Positions 9,392 to 16,381 of a stretch of DNA of 64,000 bases are shown here, in pieces. The notes below the pieces were generated by a model. It saw nothing but the letters and a program-made list of their open reading frames with translations. It did not search any database and was not told where the DNA came from. Position numbers and translations under genes: made by a program. Each line of letters starts with the position of its first letter. Position 1 is the first letter of the stretch. The DNA comes from Lysobacteraceae bacterium. GTDB taxonomy: Bacteria > Pseudomonadota > Gammaproteobacteria > Xanthomonadales > Rhodanobacteraceae. The stretch is from the NCBI GenBank assembly GCA_021372495.1, contig JAJFUF010000040.1:124001-188000 (forward strand), in the 5' to 3' direction.

Positions 9392-10135
9392 TCAAGGCAT
9401 GTACATGCCGCCGTTGACGTGCAGCGTCTCGCCGGTAATGTAGGCCGCCGCCGGCGAGGCGAGGAACGCCACCGCGCGCGCGATGTCGGCCGGCTCGCCG
9501 AGCCGACCCAGCGCGATCTGCCCTTCCAGCGCCTTGCGCTGGTCCTCGCCAAGCGCGCGCGTCATGTCGGTGTCGATGAAGCCCGGCGCCACGACGTTGA
9601 CGGTGATGCCGCGCGAGCCGATCTCGCGCGCCAGCGACTTCGAGAACGCGATGATGCCGGCCTTGGCCGCGGCGTAGTTGGTCTGGCCCGGGTTGCCGGT
9701 GACGCCGACCACCGAGGCGATGTTGACGATGCGGCCCTTGCGCGCCTTCATCATCGTGCGCAGCACCGCCTTCGAGGTGCGGTAGACCGAGGTGAGGTTG
9801 GTGTCGAGGATTGCGTTCCAGTCCTCGTCCTTCATGCGCATCAGCAACTGGTCGCGGGTGATGCCGGCGTTGTTGACCAGGATCGACAGGCCGCCGCGCT
9901 CCTTGATGGTGGCGTCGATCAGCGCCTCGACCGCGGCGCCGTCGGTGACGTTCAGCACGCGGCCCGCGCCGCCGTGCGGCGCGAGGCGCGCGTCGATCGC
10001 GGCCGCGCCGGCTTCGCTGGTGGCGGTGCCGATCACGGTCGCGCCCTGCGCCGCCAGCTCGTCGGCGATCGCCGCGCCGATGCCGCGGCTGGCGCCGGTG
10101 ACCAGCGCGATTTCGCCCTGCAGTGGCTTGCTCAT
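9392..10135 (-). CDS. fabG: 3-oxoacyl-ACP reductase
   Basis: FabG reduces 3-oxoacyl-ACP to 3-hydroxyacyl-ACP with NADPH. The 247-residue short-chain dehydrogenase shows the Rossmann motif TGASRGIG near residues 13-20, [14 protein letters not shown], the active-site YAAAK with tyrosine near 152 and lysine near 156, and the C-terminal GGMYMP typical of FabG. A GGAGGAA ribosome site precedes the ATG. It lies between fabD and acpP as in most fab clusters. Confidence 0.96.
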   Translation of the reverse strand: MSKPLQGEIALVTGASRGIGAAIADELAAQGATVIGTATSEAGAAAIDARLAPHGGAGRVLNVTDGAAVEALIDATIKERGGLSILVNNAGITRDQLLMRMKDEDWNAILDTNLTSVYRTSKAVLRTMMKARKGRIVNIASVVGVTGNPGQTNYAAAKAGIIAFSKSLAREIGSRGITVNVVAPGFIDTDMTRALGEDQRKALEGQIALGRLGEPADIARAVAFLASPAAAYITGETLHVNGGMYMP

Positions 10136-10156
10136 GCGTGGGGTTCCTCCAGCAAC

Positions 10157-10235
10157 GGGACTCGGGACTCAGGAAAGACTTGCCCGGTCGTCACGCCTGC
10201 ACAAGCGGGCACGACGGCGGGATCGCGGCGGCGAA
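10157..10235. repeat. repeat debris between fabD and fabG
   Basis: The spacer holds two tandem GGGACTC units (about 10157-10170). They match the heptads that run into fabD. They are followed by a short piece (about 10190-10225) with CGTCACGCCTGCACAAGC, which resembles one end of the inverted repeat found at 22677-22768. No coding signal is seen. Confidence 0.5.
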
Positions 10236-10237
10236 CG

Positions 10238-11212
10238 TCAGACCCACGCCGCCAGCGCGGCGTCGAGATCCGAAGGCGCACCGAGCGCACGCCCTTCGAT
10301 CGTCTTGTCGATGCGCTTGATCAGCCCGGTCAGCACCTTGCCCGGACCGCACTCGGCGACGCGCGTGACGCCGGCCGCGGCGAGCGCCTGCACGCATTCG
10401 GTCCAGCGCACCGGTAAGTAGAGCTGGCGCTGCAAGGCGGCGCGGATGTCGTCGAGCGCCGCATACGCCTTCGCCTCGGCGTTCTGGATCACCGGGATTT
10501 TCGGCGCGGACCACGCCAGCGCCGCCATGCGCGCGCCGAGCACGTCCGCCGCCCCGCGCATCAGCGCGCAGTGCGAAGGCACCGACACCGCCAGCTTGAC
10601 CGCCTTCTTGACGCCCAGCTCGGCGAGGCGCGCCAGCGCGCGATCCACCGCTTCCGCGTGGCCGGCGATCACCAGTTGGCCCGGCGAATTGTAGTTGGCC
10701 GGCGCCACCACCTGGCCCTGCGCGACCTCCTCGCAAACCTTGGCGGTCTGCGCGTCGTCGCCGCCGAGGATCGCCGCCATCGCGCCGACGCCGGCCGGCA
10801 CCGCCGCCTGCATCAGCCGGCCGCGCTCGGCGACCAGGCCGGCGGCGTCGTGCAGCGACAGCGCCTCGGCGCACACCAGCGCGGTGTACTCGCCGAGGCT
10901 GTGGCCGGCGAGGCGCGCCGGCAGCGCGCCGCCGCGCTTGCGCCACACGCGCCACACCGCCACGCCGGCGGCGAGCAGCGCGGGCTGGGTGTGCTCGGTG
11001 CGGTTGAGCGACTCCTCCGGCCCCTGCTGCGACAGCGCCCACAGGTCGACGCCCGCCCCCTGCGAGGCCTCGTCGAAGGTCTGCCTCACCTCGGGATGCG
11101 CCGCGGCCAGCTCGGCGAGCATGCCGACCGACTGCGAGCCCTGGCCGGGGAAGACGAAGGCCAGGTTCGGGACTCGGGACTCGGGGCTCGGGACTCGGCT
11201 CGATGCGTTCAT
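10238..11212 (-). CDS. fabD: malonyl-CoA-ACP transacylase
   Basis: FabD moves malonyl from CoA to ACP to supply chain elongation. The 324-residue alpha/beta-hydrolase-like protein has FVFPGQGSQSVGM near its N-terminus, the catalytic GHSLGE with serine near 105, and the histidine in VPSHCALM. Family members normally begin two or three residues before LAFVFPGQGSQ. Here about 13 extra residues (SSRVPSPESRVP) are encoded by tandem GGGACTC-type repeats. No other ATG, GTG or TTG lies between that stretch and the conserved core, so the repeat seems to be translated. Confidence 0.94.
   Translation of the reverse strand: MNASSRVPSPESRVPNLAFVFPGQGSQSVGMLAELAAAHPEVRQTFDEASQGAGVDLWALSQQGPEESLNRTEHTQPALLAAGVAVWRVWRKRGGALPARLAGHSLGEYTALVCAEALSLHDAAGLVAERGRLMQAAVPAGVGAMAAILGGDDAQTAKVCEEVAQGQVVAPANYNSPGQLVIAGHAEAVDRALARLAELGVKKAVKLAVSVPSHCALMRGAADVLGARMAALAWSAPKIPVIQNAEAKAYAALDDIRAALQRQLYLPVRWTECVQALAAAGVTRVAECGPGKVLTGLIKRIDKTIEGRALGAPSDLDAALAAWV
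11167..11204. repeat. tandem GGGACTC heptads encoding the FabD N-terminus
   Basis: Four imperfect copies of a 7-base unit (GGGACTC, one as GGGGCTC) run in tandem. The same unit appears twice in the fabD-fabG spacer, and related CGAGTC pieces occur after fabH and before cinA. Seven bases is not a multiple of three, so the encoded peptide cycles through ESRVP-like words. Confidence 0.7.
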
Positions 11213-11244
11213 GCGCCTGTGCGTATCTCGTGCGATTGAATGTG

Positions 11245-11312
11245 GCGGAAGCGGAAGCGGAAGCGAAGCAGGACGTCGAACACGCCGAAACTCGAGCCGC
11301 GAGCCTCGAGTC
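11245..11312. repeat. simple and CTCGAG-rich repeats between fabH and fabD
   Basis: The 115-base spacer holds three tandem GCGGAA hexamers (11245-11262) and then a CTCGAG / CTCGAG dyad near 11291-11310. It contains no gene. It is part of the repeat-rich character of the fabH-fabD-fabG junctions. Confidence 0.55.
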
Positions 11313-11327
11313 CCGGTTTCCGCGATT

Positions 11328-12299
11328 TCAGTAGCGGATCAGCGCCGAAGCCCAGGTGAAGCCGCCGCCGAACGCTTCCAGCAGCAGCGTCTGGCCGCGC
11401 TGCACCTTGCCCGAGCGCACCGCCTCGTCCAGCGCCAGCGGCACCGAACCGGAAGAGGTGTTGCCGTGGCGGTCGACGGTGACGATCACGCGCTCCATCG
11501 GCAGGCCGAGGCGCTTGGCGGTGGCCTCGATGATGCGCAGGTTGGCCTGGTGCGGGATCAACCAGTCCACCTGCGACTCGTGCATGCCGACCGCTTCGAG
11601 CGTCTCGCCGACGATGCGGTCGAGCGTCTTCACGGCCACCTTGAACACCTCGTTGCCGGTCATCAGCACGCGCACGCCGGCGTTCTTCTCGTCCAGCTGG
11701 AAGCCGGCGGACACGCCGACCGGGTTGTACAGCAGGTGCTTGTAGCCGCCGTCGGCGTGCAGCCGGGTGGTCAGGATGCCGGGCTCGTCGGAAGCTTCCA
11801 GCACCACCGCGCCGGCGCCGTCGCCGAACAGCACGCAGGTGGAACGGTCCGACCAGTCGAGCATGCGCGTCAGCGTTTCCGCGCCGACCGCCAGCACGCG
11901 CTTGGCCTGGCCGCTGCGGATGAACGCGTTGGCGACGCCGAGGGCGTAGACGAAGCCGGAGCAGGCGGCGTTGATGTCCATCGCCGCGCAGCCGTTGGCG
12001 CCGAGACGGTGCTGCAGCAGGCAGGCGGTGGAGGGGAAGATGATGTCCGGCGTGGTCGTGCCGAGCACGATCATGTCGAGCTCGGATGCCTTGACGCCGG
12101 CCGCGTCCAGCGCGTGCGTGGCGGCATAGAAGGACAGGTCGCCGGTGGTCTCGCCGTCGGCCGCCATGCGCCGCTCGCGAATGCCGGTACGCGAGCGGAT
12201 CCACTCGTCGCTGGTCTCGACCAGCTTTTCGAGGTCGGCGTTGGTGACGACGCGCTCGGGCAGGTAGCTGCCGGTGCCGATGATGCGTGCGTATTTCAG
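11328..12299 (-). CDS. fabH: beta-ketoacyl-ACP synthase III, apparent CTG start
   Basis: FabH starts fatty-acid chains by condensing acyl-CoA with malonyl-ACP. Conserved FabH sequence begins at KYARIIGTGSYLPE and continues through TSDEWIRSRTGI. The nucleophile cysteine is in NAACSGF near residue 113, with the histidine in IPHQANLRI and asparagine in NTSSGSVPLA. The only ATG in frame (12165-12167) lies 44 codons inside this conserved region. No ATG, GTG or TTG exists in frame between it and the sequence upstream of KYAR. A CTG at 12297-12299 sits 7 bases after GAGGG and gives 323 residues, the normal size. I therefore infer a CTG start. plsX, which precedes fabH in E. coli, is absent here. Confidence 0.9.
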   Translation of the reverse strand: MKYARIIGTGSYLPERVVTNADLEKLVETSDEWIRSRTGIRERRMAADGETTGDLSFYAATHALDAAGVKASELDMIVLGTTTPDIIFPSTACLLQHRLGANGCAAMDINAACSGFVYALGVANAFIRSGQAKRVLAVGAETLTRMLDWSDRSTCVLFGDGAGAVVLEASDEPGILTTRLHADGGYKHLLYNPVGVSAGFQLDEKNAGVRVLMTGNEVFKVAVKTLDRIVGETLEAVGMHESQVDWLIPHQANLRIIEATAKRLGLPMERVIVTVDRHGNTSSGSVPLALDEAVRSGKVQRGQTLLLEAFGGGFTWASALIRY

Positions 12300-12372
12300 G
12301 GCGAAGCCCTCATGTCCAGCGCCGCGCCGGGCGGCCGACCCATCCGCGGGCGTACGGCCCGGGACGCCAAAC

Positions 12373-12403
12373 GCGAAGCGGCGCGATGAACGCGCCGCTT
12401 CGC
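12373..12403 (-). terminator. hairpin after rpmF
   Basis: GCGAAGCGGCGC (12373-12384) pairs perfectly with GCGCCGCTTCGC (12392-12403). On the minus strand a short GTTT follows. It could end part of the yceD-rpmF message before fabH. The T tract is weak. Confidence 0.5.
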
Positions 12404-12427
12404 CGCGTGCAGCTTACTGCGCCGCGC

Positions 12428-12622
12428 TCAGTCCTCGTCGACCACCGCGGCGGCGGTGTCGATCACCTTGCGGCCGCGGTAGTAGCCGTCCTTGGTGACG
12501 TGATGGCGGCGATGGATCTCGCCGCTGGTCGGATCGGTGGCGAGCTGGACCGCCTTCAGCGCGTCGTGCGAACGGCGCATGCCGCGGCGCGAGGGCGTCT
12601 TGCGGGATTTCTGGACGGCCAT
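12428..12622 (-). CDS. rpmF: 50S ribosomal protein L32
   Basis: RpmF is a small protein of the large ribosomal subunit. The 64-residue basic product starts [20 protein letters not shown] and contains [22 protein letters not shown], the L32 signature. The four-cysteine zinc motif of some L32 proteins is absent, as in many proteobacterial L32 forms. It is preceded by yceD with a 22-base gap and followed by fabH, the usual linkage of ribosome and lipid genes. Confidence 0.97.
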   Translation of the reverse strand: MAVQKSRKTPSRRGMRRSHDALKAVQLATDPTSGEIHRRHHVTKDGYYRGRKVIDTAAAVVDED

Positions 12623-12644
12623 GATGTGTCTCCAACAGAAAGCT

Positions 12645-13157
12645 TCAGGTTTTCTTCAATGCTTGCAGCGCGGCAAACGGGTTTTCCCGCGCCGGCTCCT
12701 GTTCTGCCGCCGGCGCGGTGCTCCACGCGTCGTGCGGCCCCTCCGTGCCCGGCTTGGTCGGCACCAGCGGCAAAGCGAGGATCAGTTCGTCCTCGATCAC
12801 CGCGGCGAGGCTCATCGCCTCGTGGCCGACCAGCAGCGGCTCGTAACCCGGCGGCAACGCCGCCTCGTCGCGCTCGTCGGCCAACAGTCCCAGGCGCATG
12901 TCGATCCGCACAGGCTGCTCGAAGGTCTCGAGCGTACGCTGGCAGGTGAGCGGCAAGACCGCATCGACACGCACGGCGAGAAAGGGCACGCCGAGCTTGT
13001 CCGTCCCGAACTCCAGATCGTAGGCCACCGAGCCTTCGGCGCCGGCGAGGCTGGGCGCCAGGCGCTTGAGGTCGGCGAGCGGAAGCGCTCCGTGGAACGT
13101 ACGCCGCGCCGTGACCATGCGCCAAGCGTCCACGGTCTCTGGCAGGGGCGCGGACAT
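12645..13157 (-). CDS. yceD: YceD/DUF177 family protein
   Basis: YceD homologues are small proteins nearly always encoded before rpmF; plant and bacterial members have been linked to 23S rRNA maturation. The 170-residue acidic protein has the family segments [41 protein letters not shown] and [12 protein letters not shown], ending with [10 protein letters not shown]. The conserved cysteine is in LTCQR. A near-consensus promoter (13167-13195) ends only 9 bases before the ATG, so the mRNA may begin at or next to the start codon. Confidence 0.9.
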   Translation of the reverse strand: MSAPLPETVDAWRMVTARRTFHGALPLADLKRLAPSLAGAEGSVAYDLEFGTDKLGVPFLAVRVDAVLPLTCQRTLETFEQPVRIDMRLGLLADERDEAALPPGYEPLLVGHEAMSLAAVIEDELILALPLVPTKPGTEGPHDAWSTAPAAEQEPARENPFAALQALKKT

Positions 13158-13166
13158 AGCCGGGCG

Positions 13167-13195
13167 ATGGTAGGTGCTGCATAGCGCAAAGTCAA
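13167..13195 (-). promoter_or_regulatory. sigma-70 type promoter of yceD-rpmF-fab
   Basis: On the minus strand TTGACT (13190-13195) is followed by a 17-base spacer and TACCAT (13167-13172). The expected start of transcription falls about 1-3 bases before the yceD ATG at 13155-13157, which leaves no room for a ribosome site. Confidence 0.65.
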
Positions 13196-13263
13196 CCGCG
13201 GTGCGGGTTTACCCGGGCCGTACGGTCCGGCAGACTGTTCGCATTGCAAGGGGATCCAGCGAC

Positions 13264-13719
13264 GTGAAGTTCGATATCACCCTGGCCGGCCTGGGCTTGG
13301 CCATGGTCGCCGCGCTGATCGCGGCGATCGCCGTGCTGCGCAGCCGCCGCGCAAGCCGGCGCGAGCAGGCGCTGCGCCGTCTGCTCGACGACGCCGACCG
13401 GATGGAGCAGGACCTGAAGGAGTGCCGCACCCGCCTGGACCGCGCCCACGCCAGCGTCACCGTGATGCCCAGCCTGCCCGCCCCGCAGCGCGCCGACGCG
13501 CACGCCGCGGTCGATGCCGCGCTGCGCGAGCTGCTGGCGCACCGCCTGTGGATCCGCGACCGCGCCCCCGCCGCCAGCCAGGCCGAGCTGAACCGCGCCG
13601 TCGCCGCGCTGGCGCAGGCGCGCGCGCAGTTGCAGAAGCAGCTCATCGTGCTCGGCACCGCGCAGCACGAGCTGGACGACGCCATGCGCGAACACCTCGG
13701 CCAGGAACCGACGGCGTGA
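13264..13719 (+). CDS. small membrane-anchored coiled-coil protein, function unknown
   Basis: I do not recognise this family. The GTG at 13264 has AAGGGG about 10 bases upstream and gives 151 residues. There is a membrane helix at about residues 7-25 (TLAGLGLAMVAALIAAIAVL), then a basic stop-transfer RSRRASRR. A long charged helix with heptad character follows (RRLLDDADRMEQDLKECRTR and AELNRAVAALAQARAQLQKQ). This suggests an inner-membrane protein with a cytoplasmic coiled coil. It ends in a 4-base GTGA overlap with maf. A GTG at 13174 in the same frame is less likely, since it lacks a ribosome site. Confidence 0.6.
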   Translation: MKFDITLAGLGLAMVAALIAAIAVLRSRRASRREQALRRLLDDADRMEQDLKECRTRLDRAHASVTVMPSLPAPQRADAHAAVDAALRELLAHRLWIRDRAPAASQAELNRAVAALAQARAQLQKQLIVLGTAQHELDDAMREHLGQEPTA

Positions 13720-14306
13720 GCGCGCCGGAAATCGTGCTGGCCTCGACCTCGCGCTATCGCGCCGGACTGCTGCGGCGCGTGCTGCCGGATTTCGAACAAC
13801 GGGCGCCCGGGGTCGAGGAGGCCGCCCAGCCCGGCGAGGCGCCGCAGGCCTGCGCGGCACGGCTCGCCGCCGCCAAGGCGCGCGCGGTGGCGGCGCGCTG
13901 CGCGGACGCGCTGGTGATCGGTTCCGACCAGGTCGCGGAGCTGGACGGCGCCGCGCTCGGCAAGCCCGGCAGCGAGGCCAACGCGCGCGCGCAGCTCGCC
14001 GCCTGCGCCGGCCGCGAGGTGCGCTTCCACACCGCGCTGTGCGTGATCGACACGCGCGGCGCGCAGGCTCGCGAGCACGCGGCGCTCGACCTCACCCGCG
14101 TGCGCTTCCGCGCGCTGGGCGCCGACGAGATCGCCCGCTACGTGGCCCGCGAGCAGCCGCTGGATGCCGCCGGCAGCTTCAAGTGCGAGGGCCTCGGCAT
14201 CGCCCTGTTCGAGCGCATCGACAGCGAGGACCCCACCGCGCTGATCGGCCTGCCGCTGATCGCGCTGTGCCGCATCCTGCGCAAGGCCGGCCTCGCGCTG
14301 CCCTGA
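13716..14306 (+). CDS. Maf family nucleotide pyrophosphatase (YceF type)
   Basis: Maf proteins hydrolyse non-canonical or modified nucleoside triphosphates to monophosphates; the YceF subgroup prefers 7-methyl-GTP. The 196-residue product starts at a GTG overlapping the previous stop and has LASTSRYRAGLLRRV, VIGSDQVAELDG, GKPGSEANARAQL, GSFKCEGLGIALFERI and DPTALIGLPL. The GSDQV form, as opposed to the ATDTIV form of YhdE, points to the YceF subgroup. YceF is also near yceD and rpmF in E. coli, which fits the neighbourhood. Confidence 0.88.
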   Translation: MSAPEIVLASTSRYRAGLLRRVLPDFEQRAPGVEEAAQPGEAPQACAARLAAAKARAVAARCADALVIGSDQVAELDGAALGKPGSEANARAQLAACAGREVRFHTALCVIDTRGAQAREHAALDLTRVRFRALGADEIARYVAREQPLDAAGSFKCEGLGIALFERIDSEDPTALIGLPLIALCRILRKAGLALP

Positions 14307-14325
14307 TCCCTGCCAGGCTTCGCTT

Positions 14326-14383
14326 GCAGGAACGGCCTGGCCGCGACCCGCGGCGTTTCGGTCGCGTTCCCGGCCGCTCCTGC
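14326..14383. repeat. REP-like inverted repeat between maf and moxR
   Basis: GCAGGAACGGCC (14326-14337) is matched by GGCCGCTCCTGC near 14372-14383, and an inner CGCGAC / GTCGCG pair surrounds a GC-rich loop. This is the AGGAGCGGC...GTCGC type of interspersed palindrome seen in xanthomonads. A single arm with GTCGCGAGCGCGCTCGCTCC also occurs at about 19022-19041, after the Slp gene. It may act as a transcription end for maf. Confidence 0.55.
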
Positions 14384-14463
14384 GGCATGGCGATGCGGCG
14401 CACGCCGTCTTCGCCGCGGCTGCGGTACGCTCGCCGCATCGCCCCTTCGAGACCTCGCACCTC

Positions 14464-15405
14464 ATGGCCGACCCCGTCCGCGCGCACGACGACGCGCTGC
14501 GCCAACGCCTCGACGCCGCATTGGCGCAGGTCAACGGCATCCTGCTCGGCAAGCAGCGCCAGGTGAAGCTGGCGTTCGCCTGCCTGGTCGCCGGCGGCCA
14601 CCTGCTGCTGGAGGACGTGCCCGGCGTCGGCAAGACCACGCTGGCGCACGCGCTCGCGGCCACCTTCGACCTCAGCTTCCAGCGCATCCAGTTCACCAGC
14701 GACCTGCTGCCCTCCGACATCATCGGCGTCAGCGTGTTCGAGCGCGAGGCCGGCAGCTTCCGCTTCCACCCCGGCCCGATCTTCGCGCAGCTGCTGCTGG
14801 CCGACGAGATCAACCGCGCCACGCCGAAGACGCAGAGCGCGCTGCTGGAAGCGATGGCGGAATACCAGGTGACGGTGGACGGCCAGACGCATCCGCTGCC
14901 GCAGCCGTTCTTCGTCGTGGCGACGCAGAACCCGCTCGACCTCGCCGGCACCTTCCCGCTGCCGGACTCGCAGCTCGACCGCTTCATGCTGCGGCTGTCG
15001 CTGGACTATCCCGGCGCCGAGGCCGAGCGCGCGCTGCTGACCGGCGACGACCGCCGCGACCTGATCGTGCGCCTGAAACCGTGCCTCGCCGCGGCCGACG
15101 CCGAGGCGCTGCGCCAGCAGTCGCGCGCGGTGCTGGCCAGCCCCGCGCTGATCGACTACCTGCAGGCCCTGCTCGCCGCCAGCCGCCGCCACGCCGACAT
15201 CCACGTCGGCCTGTCGCCGCGCGCGGGCATCGCGCTGCTCGCCGCGGCGCGCGCGTGGGCGCTGCTGAACGGACGCGGCTACGTGATCCCCGAGGACCTG
15301 CAGGCGCTGTTCGTGCCGGTCGCCGCACATCGTCTGATCCCCGGCAAGGGTGCCGGCCGCGAGGCGCTGGCGCGCGCGCTGCTGGCCGGGGTGCCGGTGG
15401 GCTGA
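14464..15405 (+). CDS. MoxR family AAA+ ATPase
   Basis: MoxR ATPases act as chaperones for VWA or DUF58 partner proteins. The 313-residue protein has Walker A DVPGVGKTTL at residues 51-60, Walker B LLLADEINRA with the acidic pair at 114-115, and sensor 1 VVATQNPLD. The MoxR C-terminal lid carries GLSPRAGIALLAAARAWALLNGR. It is followed one base later by a DUF58 gene and then a transglutaminase gene, the standard three-gene operon of this subfamily. The role is inferred from the family; the target is unknown. Confidence 0.9.
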   Translation: MADPVRAHDDALRQRLDAALAQVNGILLGKQRQVKLAFACLVAGGHLLLEDVPGVGKTTLAHALAATFDLSFQRIQFTSDLLPSDIIGVSVFEREAGSFRFHPGPIFAQLLLADEINRATPKTQSALLEAMAEYQVTVDGQTHPLPQPFFVVATQNPLDLAGTFPLPDSQLDRFMLRLSLDYPGAEAERALLTGDDRRDLIVRLKPCLAAADAEALRQQSRAVLASPALIDYLQALLAASRRHADIHVGLSPRAGIALLAAARAWALLNGRGYVIPEDLQALFVPVAAHRLIPGKGAGREALARALLAGVPVG

Positions 15406-15406
15406 G

Positions 15407-16381
15407 ATGGCCGTCGCCGCGCTGCGCTCGCTGCTGTCGCAGGCCTACGCGCGCGCCGAGCGGCGCCTGCCGGCGCTGACACGGCTGAAGGCGCCCGAGC
15501 CGCTGCCGATCGCGCTGCACCGCCGGCGCATCTACATCGTGCCGACGCGCTTCGGGCTCGGCTTCGGCGCGATCCTGGCGACCATGCTGCTGAGCGCGCT
15601 GAACTACACCAACAACGCCGCGCTGCTGCTGACCTGCCTGCTCGCCGCCGCCGCGTTCAACAGCATGCTGCTGGCATTCCGCACGCTGGACGGACTGTCG
15701 CTGCAGGCGGTGCGCCCGGGTCACGCCTTCGCCGGCACGCCGTTGCCGGTCGACCTCGGCTTCACGGCCGGCGGACGCGCGCGCGCCGCGCTGCGCCTGG
15801 ACGGCGCCGGCGACGCGCAGCACTTCGCGCTGGATGCGAACGCATCGGCCGACGTGCGCATCGAACTGCCGACGGAAACGCGCGGCCCGCTGCCGTTGCC
15901 GCGGCTGCGCGTCTCCACCACCTGGCCGTTCGGGCTGTTCCGCGCCTGGAGCTGGCTCAGCCCCGACACGCGCGCGCTGGTCTATCCGCGCCCGGAAGCG
16001 CACGGCCCGGCCGCACCCGGCGCCGACAGTGAAGGCGAGCGCGCGCAGGGCGGCGCGGCCGGCGACGCGCTGGCCGGCCTGCGCGAATACCGCGCCGGCG
16101 ATCCGCTGAAGCTGGTGGCCTGGAAGGCCAGCGCGCGCCACGCCAACCTGCTGGTGAAGGAGTTTGAACACCCGCGCGACCGCGACGAGCGGCGGCTCGA
16201 CTGGCACGCGATCCGCGGCCTGTCGCACGAGGCGCGCATCGCGCGGCTGGCGCGCTGGGTGCTGGAGGCGCACGCGGCGAGCGCGCGCTGGACGCTGGTG
16301 CTGCCCGCCGAAACGCTGGGCCCGGACGCCGGCATCGGCCACTACCACCGCTGCCTCGCCGCGCTGGCGCTGCTGCCGTGA
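15407..16381 (+). CDS. DUF58 domain protein
   Basis: DUF58 proteins are membrane proteins related to VWA domains and are partners of MoxR ATPases. The 324-residue product has two hydrophobic segments at about residues 40-85 (FGLGFGAILATMLLSALNY and ALLLTCLLAAAAFNSMLL). A beta-rich stretch with TWPFGLFRAWSWL comes next, then the DUF58 signature GLREYRAGDPLKLVAWKASARHANLL near residue 225. It starts one base after the moxR stop and overlaps the next gene by 4 bases (GTGA). Confidence 0.88.
   Translation: MAVAALRSLLSQAYARAERRLPALTRLKAPEPLPIALHRRRIYIVPTRFGLGFGAILATMLLSALNYTNNAALLLTCLLAAAAFNSMLLAFRTLDGLSLQAVRPGHAFAGTPLPVDLGFTAGGRARAALRLDGAGDAQHFALDANASADVRIELPTETRGPLPLPRLRVSTTWPFGLFRAWSWLSPDTRALVYPRPEAHGPAAPGADSEGERAQGGAAGDALAGLREYRAGDPLKLVAWKASARHANLLVKEFEHPRDRDERRLDWHAIRGLSHEARIARLARWVLEAHAASARWTLVLPAETLGPDAGIGHYHRCLAALALLP

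Noticed and set aside
13174..13263. N-terminal extension of the membrane coiled-coil protein from GTG 13174
   Set aside because: It would overlap the yceD promoter region and has no ribosome site, whereas GTG 13264 has AAGGGG upstream and puts the membrane helix at the N-terminus.
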